A stretch of 46,952 nucleotides of DNA from contig DDAM01000013.1 in the NCBI GenBank assembly GCA_002332905.1, positions 1 through 46,952 on the forward strand. Reading direction: 5' to 3'. Below the pieces are notes generated by a model that ran no database searches, was not told where the DNA came from, and worked only from the letters and a program-made list of their open reading frames with translations. The stretch is from Firmicutes bacterium UBA2058 (GTDB lineage Bacteria; Bacillota; Clostridia; Tissierellales; Sedimentibacteraceae). A program made the position numbers and the translations under genes. Position 1 is the first letter of the stretch, and each line of letters begins with the position of its first letter. Of this stretch, positions 1 to 7,844 are shown one piece after another.

Positions 1-94
1 ATTGGTAAATTTTAACTATTTTAAACTTGTGCAATTAGCGAACTTGATTAAATAGAGATATATTAAACTATATTTAATCTTTGACGCTGTTTTT

Positions 95-121
95 AAATGT
101 CTCGACTTGACGAGTCTATGG
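95..121 (+). repeat. Mosaic intergenic hairpin, class C
   Basis: The segment TAAATGTCTCGACTTGACG followed by AGTCTATGG matches the class C hairpin module at 41480-41506 (TAAATGTCTCAAC, loop, GTTGAGACTATG). The stem here is degenerate (CTCG/CGAG). It lies in the 218-base leader before the first gene, in which I see no other recognisable gene or RNA. Confidence 0.4.
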
Positions 122-218
122 TATAAAATGTATAATTAAAATGTGTTGAATTATGCTTAGATTAGTTTATATAAATTTTTAAATATAACTAATTAGGAGG
201 AAGGTTGAAAAAATAAAA

Positions 219-656
219 ATGTTAGATAAATATTTAATTGTAAGTAAAGAAATTTTGCCTGATGTTTATGATAAAGTTATTGAAGCAAGAAATTATATAA
301 ATGATGGTACGGTGAAAGGAATAAGTGAAGCTGTTAAAAAGGTTGGAATTAGTAGAAGTACTTATTATAAGTATAAGGATTATGTATTTTCACCATCCGA
401 CAATGCTATGGGACGAAAGGCTGTAATTGCTTTAATGTTAAGACATAAAAAGGGAGTTTTATCAGAAGTGTTAAATCTATTGTCTTCAGAAAAAGCAAAC
501 ATAATTACAATGAATCAGAATATACCAATAAACGGTAAAGCTTCTGTCAACATATCAATTGATGTTTCTGAAATGATTATATCTGTAGAAGATTTAATTT
601 CCAAATTAAGAAATAATAATGAAGTTGCTTCGGCAAAACTTCTATCAATTGAATAA
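219..656 (+). CDS. ACT domain-containing protein, PheB/UPF0735-like
   Basis: This is a 145-residue protein. Residues about 1-60 contain a helix-turn-helix-like segment (VKKVGISRSTYYKYKDYVF). Residues about 68-145 form an ACT domain (AVIALMLRHKKGVLSEVLNLL), the small-molecule-binding fold of amino-acid regulators. The order and length match the UPF0735/PheB family of Firmicutes, whose role is not firmly known; regulation of aromatic amino acid metabolism has been suggested by the PheB name. A strong Shine-Dalgarno (AGGAGGAAGG, 195-204) lies 14 bases before the ATG, which is longer than usual; no better in-frame start exists because TTG at 205 runs into a stop. The next gene follows after 17 bases, so the two probably share a transcript. 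Confidence 0.8.
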   Translation: MLDKYLIVSKEILPDVYDKVIEARNYINDGTVKGISEAVKKVGISRSTYYKYKDYVFSPSDNAMGRKAVIALMLRHKKGVLSEVLNLLSSEKANIITMNQNIPINGKASVNISIDVSEMIISVEDLISKLRNNNEVASAKLLSIE

Positions 657-673
657 GTAGGGGTGAGATTGTA

Positions 674-1879
674 ATGTATGGGTTAGTATTAGAAGGTGGC
701 GGAGCAAAAGGCTCATATCATGTAGGTGCATATAAAGCCTTGTTAGATTTAGACATTAAAGTTAATGGAGTTGCAGGTACATCAATTGGAGCATTAAATG
801 GTGCTGCAATTGTTCAGGGTGACTTATCAAACCTTGAGAAATTATGGGAAGAAATTAGTGTTGATACTTTATTTGGCATTAACAAAACTGAAGTTGATAA
901 AATAAAAGATAAGAGTATATCTAAGATGAATATACCTTATTTATTCAACTTATCAAAAGAGATAATCACAAATAAGGGACTAGACACAACTAAAATGAGA
1001 GAAATAATAGAGGATTTTATTGATGAGGACAAAATTCGTAAATCAAAGCTTGATTTTGGATTTGTAACTATTTCTCTAACAGATAAGCAGCCATTAGAGC
1101 TTTTTAAGGAAGATGTGCCAAAGGGTAAGCTTGTAGACTATTTACTTGCCAGTGCTAATTTGCCAGCATTTAAGATGGAAAAAATGGATGGTAAACTATT
1201 TTTAGATGGTGGGTATTATGATAATCTGCCTATAAACCTTTTGTGTAAAAAAGGCTATAAAAACTTTATTGCAGTTAGAACTTTTGCTTTAGGTAGAATA
1301 AAGAAAGTTAATAAAGACGAGGTTAATGTAGTTTATATTCAGCCAGTGGAGGATTTAGGAGGTACAATTGACTTTGACGTAAAACGTGCTGAAAGAAACA
1401 TGAAGCTTGGTTATTATGATACTATCAAGGTATTTAAGGAATTAAAAGGTTATAAATACTATATAAAACCTTATAAGAAGAATTTCTTACGCTATATTCT
1501 TGAGATATTTGATGGTAATGAAGAAAAAATTGTTAAAATTGGTAGACTATTAGGTTTTGTTGAATTTCCTACAGATAGAATGATCTTTGAAAAAATATTA
1601 CCAAGATTGCAAGCAATATTAGAATTGAAGGAAACTAGTGACTATCAGGACATTATTCTAAGGCTCGTGGAATATGTAGCTGAGAAGTATACTGAAATTG
1701 AACAGTTTAAAATATATGACACTGATGATTTTATTAAATTAGTGGTTAATCAGTTTAGAAAATCTCCAATCAGAGTAAAAAAGAAAATTCCTTCATTTAT
1801 GAGACACAATAAATTACTCTCACTTGCAGTTAAAGATGATTTGATAATTACAATATTTAGAGAAATTTTTTTTGAATAG
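674..1879 (+). CDS. Patatin-like phospholipase family protein
   Basis: The 401-residue protein opens with the oxyanion-hole motif LEGGGAKGSYHVG (residues 6-18). It has the nucleophile elbow G-T-S-I-G (Ser37) and the DGG motif (Asp178), which form the Ser/Asp catalytic dyad of bacterial patatins. Members hydrolyse acyl esters of lipids; the substrate here cannot be told from sequence. There is no signal peptide, so it is probably cytoplasmic or peripherally membrane-bound. The C-terminal ~200 residues (from about 200) are lysine-rich and do not match a family I recognise. GGGGTG at 660-665 serves as ribosome binding site. Confidence 0.85.
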   Translation: MYGLVLEGGGAKGSYHVGAYKALLDLDIKVNGVAGTSIGALNGAAIVQGDLSNLEKLWEEISVDTLFGINKTEVDKIKDKSISKMNIPYLFNLSKEIITNKGLDTTKMREIIEDFIDEDKIRKSKLDFGFVTISLTDKQPLELFKEDVPKGKLVDYLLASANLPAFKMEKMDGKLFLDGGYYDNLPINLLCKKGYKNFIAVRTFALGRIKKVNKDEVNVVYIQPVEDLGGTIDFDVKRAERNMKLGYYDTIKVFKELKGYKYYIKPYKKNFLRYILEIFDGNEEKIVKIGRLLGFVEFPTDRMIFEKILPRLQAILELKETSDYQDIILRLVEYVAEKYTEIEQFKIYDTDDFIKLVVNQFRKSPIRVKKKIPSFMRHNKLLSLAVKDDLIITIFREIFFE

Positions 1880-1965
1880 AGAGAAAATTTCATAATATTA
1901 ATTTTGGAGAAAAGGTTGAAATGAATTATGAAGAATAAAAAAATAAGTGGGGTATTGACATAAAT

Positions 1966-2769
1966 ATGGGGGATACAAGAGTATTATTTGCATTTATTTT
2001 GACACTAATAGCAGGGCTTTCAACTGGCTTAGGGAGTCTAATTGCTTTAATATCAAAAAGCAGAAGTTATAAATTTTTATCGTTATTTTTAGGTATATCA
2101 GCAGGAGTAATGATTTATGTTTCCTTTATGGAAATTTTACCTGAATCTATTATTAATCTGCAAAAAACATATGGTACAAAGCTTGGAATGCAGATTTCAA
2201 TTTTTGCCTTCTTTGGAGGTATGGGGATTAGCTCGTTAATCGATAAAATAATTCCATCACAGAGAAATCCCCATGAAATTTACAGAGAAAAAGATTGTGA
2301 GAATTCGAAGAACAACTATAAACTATATAGAACTGGTATAATATCAGCAGTAATAATTGCTATACATAATTTTCCTGAAGGAATTGCTACATTTATGTCG
2401 GCTATAAATAACCCAAAACTTGCATTGCCAGTTGCGTTTGCTATAGCACTTCATAACATACCAGAGGGAATTACAGTGGCTGCACCAATATATTTTGCCA
2501 CAGGAAACAGGAAAAAAGCATTTAAATATTCTTTTCTCACTGGACTTTCAGAACCACTAGGTGCAATTGTAGCATACTTTATTCTAGCTCAATTCATGAA
2601 TGATGCTTTATTTGGGATAGTATTCGGTATGGTTGCTGGCATTATGATATTCATTTCGTTTGATGAACTTTTACCATCAGCGCATGAGTATGGCGAACAT
2701 CATATAGCTGTATATGGATTAATTATCGGTATGGCTATTATGGCTACAAGTCTTGTAATGTTTGCCTAA
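1966..2769 (+). CDS. zupT: ZIP-family divalent metal (zinc) transporter
   Basis: This is a 267-residue polytopic membrane protein with about eight hydrophobic segments. It carries the two ZIP signature motifs, HNFPEGIATF in TM4 and HNIPEGITVA in TM5, whose His, Asn, Pro and Glu residues form the metal site. The length and both motifs fit the ZupT/GufA subgroup, which imports Zn2+ and often other divalent ions. The ribosome binding site is weak (GTGGGG about 12 bases before the ATG). An 11-codon open frame (1928-1963) ends two bases before this start and might couple to it, but I do not call it a gene. Confidence 0.85.
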   Translation: MGDTRVLFAFILTLIAGLSTGLGSLIALISKSRSYKFLSLFLGISAGVMIYVSFMEILPESIINLQKTYGTKLGMQISIFAFFGGMGISSLIDKIIPSQRNPHEIYREKDCENSKNNYKLYRTGIISAVIIAIHNFPEGIATFMSAINNPKLALPVAFAIALHNIPEGITVAAPIYFATGNRKKAFKYSFLTGLSEPLGAIVAYFILAQFMNDALFGIVFGMVAGIMIFISFDELLPSAHEYGEHHIAVYGLIIGMAIMATSLVMFA

Positions 2770-2790
2770 AAAGATAATTTATGATATAAT
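2762..2790 (+). promoter_or_regulatory. Putative promoter of the sigma-54 activator gene
   Basis: TTGCCT (2762-2767) and an extended -10, TGATATAAT (TATAAT at 2785-2790), are 17 bases apart. They lie about 30 bases before the regulator's ATG. The -35 overlaps the end of the ZIP transporter gene. Confidence 0.5.
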
Positions 2791-2819
2791 ATTTTAATAC
2801 TTCACGCTTAGAGGTTAGT

Positions 2820-4211
2820 ATGAAAAACAAAGACTATAATAAGGTGATGCAAAATATTTTGCGCCTGCTTGATGAAGGTGTGCATGTACTTGATAAAGAT
2901 GGTAATAGTATCATTTACAACGAGGCAATGTCTAGTTTGGAAAAAATGGAAGCAAAGGATGTTTTAAAGAAGCCTTTTGCTGAAGTTTTTAAAAATCTGG
3001 ATGCTAAGGATAGTACACTTTTACAAGCACTGCACAATAAAAAAAGCACAATTAATAAAAATCAAACCTACTTAAATAAAGATGGCAAAAAAATAACTAC
3101 AATTAACACAACTGTACCTATAATTGAAAATGATGAAGTTGTAGCAGCAGTTGAGGTAGCCAAAAACATTACTGAAATACAAGAAATGTCAAACACAATA
3201 TTAGAATTAAGAAAAGAAATTGAACAACCATATGAAATAAAAGAGCTAAAAATTAAAAAATATAGGTTTAATAATTTGGTTGGTAAAAGTTCTAATTTTA
3301 AGGCTGTAATTGATATTGCAAAAAAAGCTGCTAAAAGTTCTGCTTCAGTTTTTATTTATGGAGAAACAGGTACAGGTAAAGAGTTAATAGCACAGAGTAT
3401 ACACTTTGATGGTATAAGAAAAAATAAGCCATTTCTTGCGCAAAACTGTGCTGCTTTACCAGAAACACTTCTTGAAGGCATACTTTTTGGTACTGCAAAG
3501 GGTGGTTTTACGGGTGCAGTGGATAGAGCTGGATTGTTTGAACAAGCCAATGGAGGTACCTTACTACTTGATGAGATAAATTCAATGCCATACGAACTTC
3601 AAGGAAAGCTTCTTAGGGTTTTGCAGGAAGATTACATTAGACGTGTTGGAGGAAGTAGGGATATACCAATAGATGTAAGAATAATAGCTACTGTAAATGA
3701 AAAGGCGGAGAATTTGATAAAGCAAGGTAAGTTAAGAAAAGACTTATATTATAGAATAAATATTATTCCTATTGATGTCCCACCATTAAGAGAACGTAAG
3801 GAGGATATATTATTATTAGCAGATAAATTTATTGATAAGCATAATCAAAGATACAATAAAAATGTTTGGATGCTTTCTGATAAAGCTAAGGAAAAGCTAA
3901 TGGGATATAATTATCCAGGTAATGTTAGAGAGTTAGAAAATATAATAATGGCTGCTATATCTATGATAGATGATGAAAATGTATTAACAGATAAGCATAT
4001 TTTAATTGATAATAAAAATAATTTAGCTAAAATTGAATACGACTTTACAGAAATTGGCGTCGATAAATACTTAGAGAATTTAGAAAAAGAAATAATTCTA
4101 AATACACTAGCTACATATCAAAATAACATAACAAAATCTGCTGAACACCTTAAAATTAAAAGACAAACCTTACAGCATAAAATTAAAAAGCATGAAATAA
4201 AATTAAATTAA
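2820..4211 (+). CDS. RocR-like sigma-54-dependent activator (PAS, AAA+, Fis HTH)
   Basis: The 463-residue enhancer-binding protein has three parts. Residues about 10-118 form a PAS sensor. Residues about 150-390 form the AAA+ domain, with Walker A GETGTGKE (181-188), Walker B TLLLDE (247-252) and arginine-finger region RKDLYYRI. Residues about 425-463 form a Fis-type HTH (NITKSAEHLKIKRQTLQHKI). The stretch LLEGILFGTAKGGFTGA resembles Bacillus RocR, which activates arginine/ornithine catabolism. The sigma-54 contact loop reads GGFTGA instead of GAFTGA. The gene sits directly upstream of a sigma-54 promoter and the ornithine operon, so it is very probably their activator. The inducer, ornithine or a relative, is inferred. 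Confidence 0.88.
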   Translation: MKNKDYNKVMQNILRLLDEGVHVLDKDGNSIIYNEAMSSLEKMEAKDVLKKPFAEVFKNLDAKDSTLLQALHNKKSTINKNQTYLNKDGKKITTINTTVPIIENDEVVAAVEVAKNITEIQEMSNTILELRKEIEQPYEIKELKIKKYRFNNLVGKSSNFKAVIDIAKKAAKSSASVFIYGETGTGKELIAQSIHFDGIRKNKPFLAQNCAALPETLLEGILFGTAKGGFTGAVDRAGLFEQANGGTLLLDEINSMPYELQGKLLRVLQEDYIRRVGGSRDIPIDVRIIATVNEKAENLIKQGKLRKDLYYRINIIPIDVPPLRERKEDILLLADKFIDKHNQRYNKNVWMLSDKAKEKLMGYNYPGNVRELENIIMAAISMIDDENVLTDKHILIDNKNNLAKIEYDFTEIGVDKYLENLEKEIILNTLATYQNNITKSAEHLKIKRQTLQHKIKKHEIKLN

Positions 4212-4254
4212 TGCAAATAAATTTGCGTCATATGCAAATTTATTTGCATTAATT
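4206..4254 (+). promoter_or_regulatory. Tandem dyad, likely enhancer (UAS) for the sigma-54 activator
   Basis: A perfect inverted repeat has 21-base arms (4206-4226 and 4234-4254) around a 7-base spacer. Each arm is itself a near-palindrome, TGCAAATAAATTTGCG (4212-4227) and TGCAAATTTATTTGCA (4233-4248), with centres 21 bp apart, two helical turns. It lies about 150-180 bp upstream of the sigma-54 promoter. That is the usual layout for two dimer sites of an enhancer-binding protein. It also immediately follows the regulator's stop codon, but no T-run follows on the plus strand, so a terminator role is less likely. Confidence 0.7.
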
Positions 4255-4394
4255 ATTAAAAAAAATAAATTTTAATAATAATAATATTTGTATAATTATA
4301 TTAATAAAAAAACTAAAACAAAGAAACATATGAAAAAACTGGATTTGGTAAGTTTTTAAAAAAAATAAAATATTGTGGTAACGTTTTCTGAGAG

Positions 4395-4412
4395 TTGGCA
4401 CAGAAGTTGCTA
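4395..4412 (+). promoter_or_regulatory. Sigma-54 (-24/-12) promoter of the ornithine operon
   Basis: TTGGCACAGAAGTTGCTA matches the sigma-54 consensus TTGGCAC-N5-TTGCW. The invariant GG (4397-4398) and GC (4409-4410) are separated by exactly ten bases. The start site would be near 4422, giving a leader of about 70 bases before ord. Confidence 0.92.
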
Positions 4413-4490
4413 TAAATATATATGTATTAAATAATATAAAAAACGTGAATAATATTAAAACTATTATAACTTATTTTAGGAGGAAAAATT

Positions 4491-5549
4491 ATGGAAAATG
4501 TAAAAGTAATTATCTGGGGACTTGGAGCTATGGGTTCAGGTATGGCTAGAATGTTATTAAAGAAAAAAGGTGTTGATATAGTTGGAGGAATTGACATAGG
4601 TGCAAAACTTGGTAAAAGCCTTTATGAAGTGGTTGATATTGAAAGAGGAGATAGAGAAGAAGTTATAATTGGAACAAGAGATGAAGTTATAACTGAAAAA
4701 GCTGCTGATGTAGTATTATTATGCACAGACTCTTTCACAGCTAAAGCATTTGATAAGATTAAATTTATACTAGAAAAGAAAATCAATGTTATAACAACTG
4801 CAGAGGAAATGGCATATCCTCAAGCACAAGAGCCAGAGTTAGCTAAGCAAATGGATGAAATAGCTAAAGCTAATGGTGTATCTGTATTAGGCACAGGAAT
4901 AAACCCAGGATTAATAATGGATTTATTAGTTATAATAATGACTGGATGTATGGAAAATGTAGAGCACATTTTATCTAGAAGAGTAAACAGCTTATCACCA
5001 TTTGGTCCAGCAGTTATGGAAGAGCAAGGTATTGGTTTAGAGGTTTCTAAATTCAATGAATTGAAAGAAGCAGGTAAAATGGCAGGACACGTTGGATTCC
5101 ATGAATCTATAAACATGATAGCAGATGCTATTGGTTGGGATGTAGAAAAAATAGAGCAAGATATGGCTCCAATAGTTACTGATGTAGATAGAAAATCTCC
5201 TTACGGATTTGCTAAGGCTGGTAATGTTGCTGGTGTTGCAATGAAGGGATGGGGATATGTAAATGGTCAAAAACTTATAGAAATGGATCATCCACAGCAA
5301 ATAGAGCCAGAGCAAGTTGGAGTAAATACAGGTGATTATGTAATAATAAAAGGAACACCAAGTATTAATATGGTTAACTCGCCAGAGGTTGAGGGTGGAA
5401 TTGGTACAATTGCTATGTGTGTAAATATGATACCACACATCATCAATGCTAGACCAGGTCTACAAACAATGATTACTCTTCCAGTTCCAAGAGCAATTAT
5501 GGGAGATATGAGAAACCATATTTGTGAAGAATGTAAAATAGTAAAATAA
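4491..5549 (+). CDS. ord: 2,4-diaminopentanoate dehydrogenase
   Basis: The 352-residue enzyme has an N-terminal Rossmann fold with GLGAMGSG (residues 10-17). It oxidatively deaminates (2R,4S)-2,4-diaminopentanoate to 2-amino-4-oxopentanoate with NAD(P)+, the third step of D-ornithine oxidation. Sequence, length and position, first gene after the sigma-54 promoter and directly before ortA/ortB, agree with the characterised Clostridium sticklandii Ord. Distant kin are dihydrodipicolinate reductases, for which it could be mistaken. AGGAGG lies about 7 bases before the ATG. Confidence 0.93.
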   Translation: MENVKVIIWGLGAMGSGMARMLLKKKGVDIVGGIDIGAKLGKSLYEVVDIERGDREEVIIGTRDEVITEKAADVVLLCTDSFTAKAFDKIKFILEKKINVITTAEEMAYPQAQEPELAKQMDEIAKANGVSVLGTGINPGLIMDLLVIIMTGCMENVEHILSRRVNSLSPFGPAVMEEQGIGLEVSKFNELKEAGKMAGHVGFHESINMIADAIGWDVEKIEQDMAPIVTDVDRKSPYGFAKAGNVAGVAMKGWGYVNGQKLIEMDHPQQIEPEQVGVNTGDYVIIKGTPSINMVNSPEVEGGIGTIAMCVNMIPHIINARPGLQTMITLPVPRAIMGDMRNHICEECKIVK

Positions 5550-5606
5550 AATTATTAAAAAGATAGATAGGAAAGTTAGCAATTATAGAAAGGAATGTAG
5601 GTAAAA

Positions 5607-5912
5607 ATGGTTAAAAAAGGAGAATGGGTTTTAATACATAACATAGTATTAACTCCTGAAGAGAGAGCTCCTCAAGTGCCAGATGACACTAAGAAGGTTC
5701 CATTAGAATTATGGGTAAAAGGATATTTACAACATGATGCCAATATAGGTGATGAGGTAACCGTTCTAACAAGAACTAAGAGAACTGCAAAAGGTAAACT
5801 TTTAGAAGTAAATCCTTACTATAAGCATGATTTTGGAAAATTTATTCCCGAATTATTAAAAATTGGAGATCAAGTTAGAGACATTTTGTTTGGGGGTGAA
5901 GAGGTTGAGTAG
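5607..5912 (+). CDS. ortA: 2-amino-4-oxopentanoate thiolase, alpha subunit
   Basis: This 101-residue protein is the size of OrtA and shares its conserved LTPEERAPQVPDDTKKVPLE segment. Together with OrtB it forms the PLP-dependent 2-amino-4-ketopentanoate thiolase. That enzyme cleaves the ketone with CoA to acetyl-CoA and D-alanine, the last step of ornithine oxidation. The small subunit is found only beside ortB. Its stop overlaps the TTG start of ortB, implying translational coupling. Confidence 0.93.
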   Translation: MVKKGEWVLIHNIVLTPEERAPQVPDDTKKVPLELWVKGYLQHDANIGDEVTVLTRTKRTAKGKLLEVNPYYKHDFGKFIPELLKIGDQVRDILFGGEEVE

Positions 5913-7314
5913 AGATTTAAGCTATAATGGTGTAATGAGTAGAAAGGCTGAAATAATGAAAAAAGCAATAGGAATTGACTATTCATTATTTGAAAGCGGT
6001 ACAATTGCATTTGATTATGAAAAAATGATGCGTGAAACTGGATATTCTCTTGAAGAAATGCAAGAGATTCAATGGTCAGTTAACGTTGGAAATACTCCTA
6101 TACTAGAGCTTAAGAACCTTACTGCTCTTGCACGTAAAATTGCTCCAGCTGGAAAGGGTGCTAGAATATTTATAAAAGATGAAGCAGCTAACCCTTCAGG
6201 CAGCTTTAAAGTAAGACGTGCAGCTAACGCTGTATATCATGCAAAAAAATTAGGCTACAAAGGTGTTATAGCTGCAACAAGTGGAAACTATGGTGCAGCA
6301 GTAGCTCAACAAGCAGCTGTTCAAGGACTTAAATGTATAATAGTTCAAGAATGCTATGACTCAAAAGGAATAGGTCAACCAGAAATAATTGAAAAAGCAA
6401 GAAAATGTGAAGCTTTAGGAGCTGAGGTACTACAACTTACTGTTGGACCAGAGCTTTTCTATACATTTTTAAGATTGTTAGAGGACACTGGATATTTTAA
6501 TGCATCATTATATACACCTTTTGGTATTGCTGGAGTTGAAACTCTAGGCTATGAAATAGCTATGCAGTTTAGAGAGAGATATGGTAAGGATCCAGATGCA
6601 GTTGTATGCACAAATGCAGGTGGTGGAAACCTTACTGGAACAGCTAGAGGACTTCTTAAAGCTGGTTCGTCATCTAAGATAATAGGAGCAAGTGTTAACC
6701 TAAAGGGATTGCATATGGCTTCAGATGAGCAGTTTAATAAAAAATCATTTACAACAGGACACACTGGATTTGGTATGCCATTTACTACATGGCCAGATAG
6801 ATCTGATGTTCCACGTTCAGCAGCAAGACCACTTAGATACATGGATAGATATGTTACTATTAATCAAGGTGAAGTTTTCTATATTACAGAGGCCTTAGCT
6901 AGCTTAGAAGGACATGAAAAAGGACCAGCTGGCAACACAGCACTTGCAGCAGCATTTTCAATAGCACAAGAGATGGATCAAGATCAAATGATAGTTGTTC
7001 AAGAAACAGAATATACAGGAGCTGGTAAACATATTCAGCCACAGTTATCATTTGCAAGAGAGAATGGAATTGATATATTCTTTGGAGATCCACAAGATGA
7101 GATTCCAGGTAAGAATATAATACTACCAGATCACCCATCTATGATTAAGGCTGTAGATATAGATCTTGACAAGGTTAGATTATCACATATTAAAAATGCT
7201 TTAGCCACATATAATGTTAAGGCCAGTGAAGTGAGTGAATCAGATATTAAATTCTTGGCAAAAGAAACAAAAACTAACGATGATTTTGTTAAAGAAGTTT
7301 TAAGTAATTTGTAG
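5905..7314 (+). CDS. ortB: 2-amino-4-oxopentanoate thiolase, beta subunit
   Basis: This fold-type II PLP enzyme has 469 residues when started at TTG 5905, which overlaps the ortA stop. That start gives MSRDLSYNGVMSRKAEIM, the usual OrtB N-terminus, preceded by GGGGGTGAAGAGG. The more upstream in-frame ATG at 5863 lies inside ortA and lacks a ribosome binding site. The PLP lysine lies in NPSGSFK (Lys102), and the phosphate-binding glycine loop is NAGGGNLTG. The protein catalyses CoA-dependent cleavage to acetyl-CoA and D-alanine with OrtA. It resembles threonine synthase in fold, but the OrtA partner and ornithine context fix the assignment. Confidence 0.92.
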   Translation: MSRDLSYNGVMSRKAEIMKKAIGIDYSLFESGTIAFDYEKMMRETGYSLEEMQEIQWSVNVGNTPILELKNLTALARKIAPAGKGARIFIKDEAANPSGSFKVRRAANAVYHAKKLGYKGVIAATSGNYGAAVAQQAAVQGLKCIIVQECYDSKGIGQPEIIEKARKCEALGAEVLQLTVGPELFYTFLRLLEDTGYFNASLYTPFGIAGVETLGYEIAMQFRERYGKDPDAVVCTNAGGGNLTGTARGLLKAGSSSKIIGASVNLKGLHMASDEQFNKKSFTTGHTGFGMPFTTWPDRSDVPRSAARPLRYMDRYVTINQGEVFYITEALASLEGHEKGPAGNTALAAAFSIAQEMDQDQMIVVQETEYTGAGKHIQPQLSFARENGIDIFFGDPQDEIPGKNIILPDHPSMIKAVDIDLDKVRLSHIKNALATYNVKASEVSESDIKFLAKETKTNDDFVKEVLSNL

Positions 7315-7355
7315 AAAAAATAGATTTAGATAAAAGAGAGAAAATTTGGTTCAAA

Positions 7356-7374
7356 AGAGAATCAAAGATTCTCT
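7356..7374 (+). repeat. Mosaic intergenic hairpin, class D
   Basis: The hairpin is AGAGAATC-AAA-GATTCTCT, a perfect 8-bp stem with an AAA loop. It lies between ortB and oraS, 13 bases before the GGGAGG ribosome binding site. The same GAATC/GATTC stem type recurs at 41411-41434. Confidence 0.55.
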
Positions 7375-7397
7375 GTATAGAAATAGGGAGGAAAACC

Positions 7398-7748
7398 ATG
7401 AAAAGAGCAGATGATTATGAACAAAGAAGACAACATTTAGCTAATTTGACTGATGAAGAATTAGAAAATAGATTTTGGGATTTAGCAGAGCAAGTTGTTA
7501 ATCCACTTCTTGAATTAGGAAAGAAAAATACAACACCAGCAGTTGAAAGAAGTATACTTCTAAGAATGGGATTCTCAAGTATAGAAGTTAAGCCTATAGT
7601 TGAGGGTGTTATGAACAAAGGCTTAATGGGCAAGGGCGCAGGAAATGTAGTATGGAGATTATCTAAAAAATTAGGTATATCTGTACGTGATGCAGGAGTA
7701 GCTTTAGCTGAAGGCAAATACTGGGACGAAGTAGATTCGTTATTTTAA
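7398..7748 (+). CDS. oraS: D-ornithine 4,5-aminomutase, S subunit
   Basis: This 116-residue protein matches the small subunit OraS, including KRADDYEQRRQHLANLTDEE and the C-terminal GVALAEGKYWDEVDSLF. With OraE it forms the adenosylcobalamin- and PLP-dependent aminomutase that moves the 5-amino group of D-ornithine to C4, giving 2,4-diaminopentanoate. OraS wraps the OraE catalytic barrel and has no cofactor of its own. GGGAGG precedes the ATG. A block of small hairpins separates it from oraE. Confidence 0.94.
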   Translation: MKRADDYEQRRQHLANLTDEELENRFWDLAEQVVNPLLELGKKNTTPAVERSILLRMGFSSIEVKPIVEGVMNKGLMGKGAGNVVWRLSKKLGISVRDAGVALAEGKYWDEVDSLF

Positions 7749-7755
7749 GAAGAAA

Positions 7756-7831
7756 GTGTGAAGAAAATCACTTCACACTATGGTAAAACATAGTTTTACA
7801 CTGAAATTTTTGTGACGCCGCAAAGCGGCAT
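7756..7831 (+). repeat. Mosaic intergenic hairpins, classes E and F
   Basis: Three hairpins lie in tandem between oraS and oraE. The first is GTGTGAAG (7756-7763) with CTTCACAC (7771-7778), followed by TATGG. The second is GTAAAA (7783-7788) with TTTTAC (7794-7799). The third is ACGCCGC-AAA-GCGGCAT (7815-7831). From TTTTACACT (7794) to the start codon the sequence is nearly repeated at 11410-11464 before orr. The GC-rich stem changes there in a compensated way. Confidence 0.65.
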
Positions 7832-7844
7832 AATGGAGGTAATT

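Noticed and set aside
1928..1963. 11-codon open frame ending just before the ZIP transporter start
   Set aside because: Low complexity, no clear ribosome binding site, no regulatory codon bias; more likely chance.
4211..4249. Terminator reading of the perfect inverted repeat after the activator gene
   Set aside because: No T-run follows on the plus strand, and the internal dyads with 21-bp spacing fit activator sites better.
4820..5438. Long antisense frames over ord and similar shadows elsewhere
   Set aside because: They lack ribosome binding sites and recognisable domains and mirror the codon structure of the real genes.
5863..5904. Upstream ATG for ortB inside ortA
   Set aside because: It would overlap ortA by 50 bases without a ribosome binding site; TTG 5905 yields the conserved N-terminus.
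7812..7844. Upstream in-frame ATG for oraE
   Set aside because: It lies in an intergenic hairpin and lacks a ribosome binding site; ATG 7845 has GGAGG at the right distance and matches OraE N-termini.
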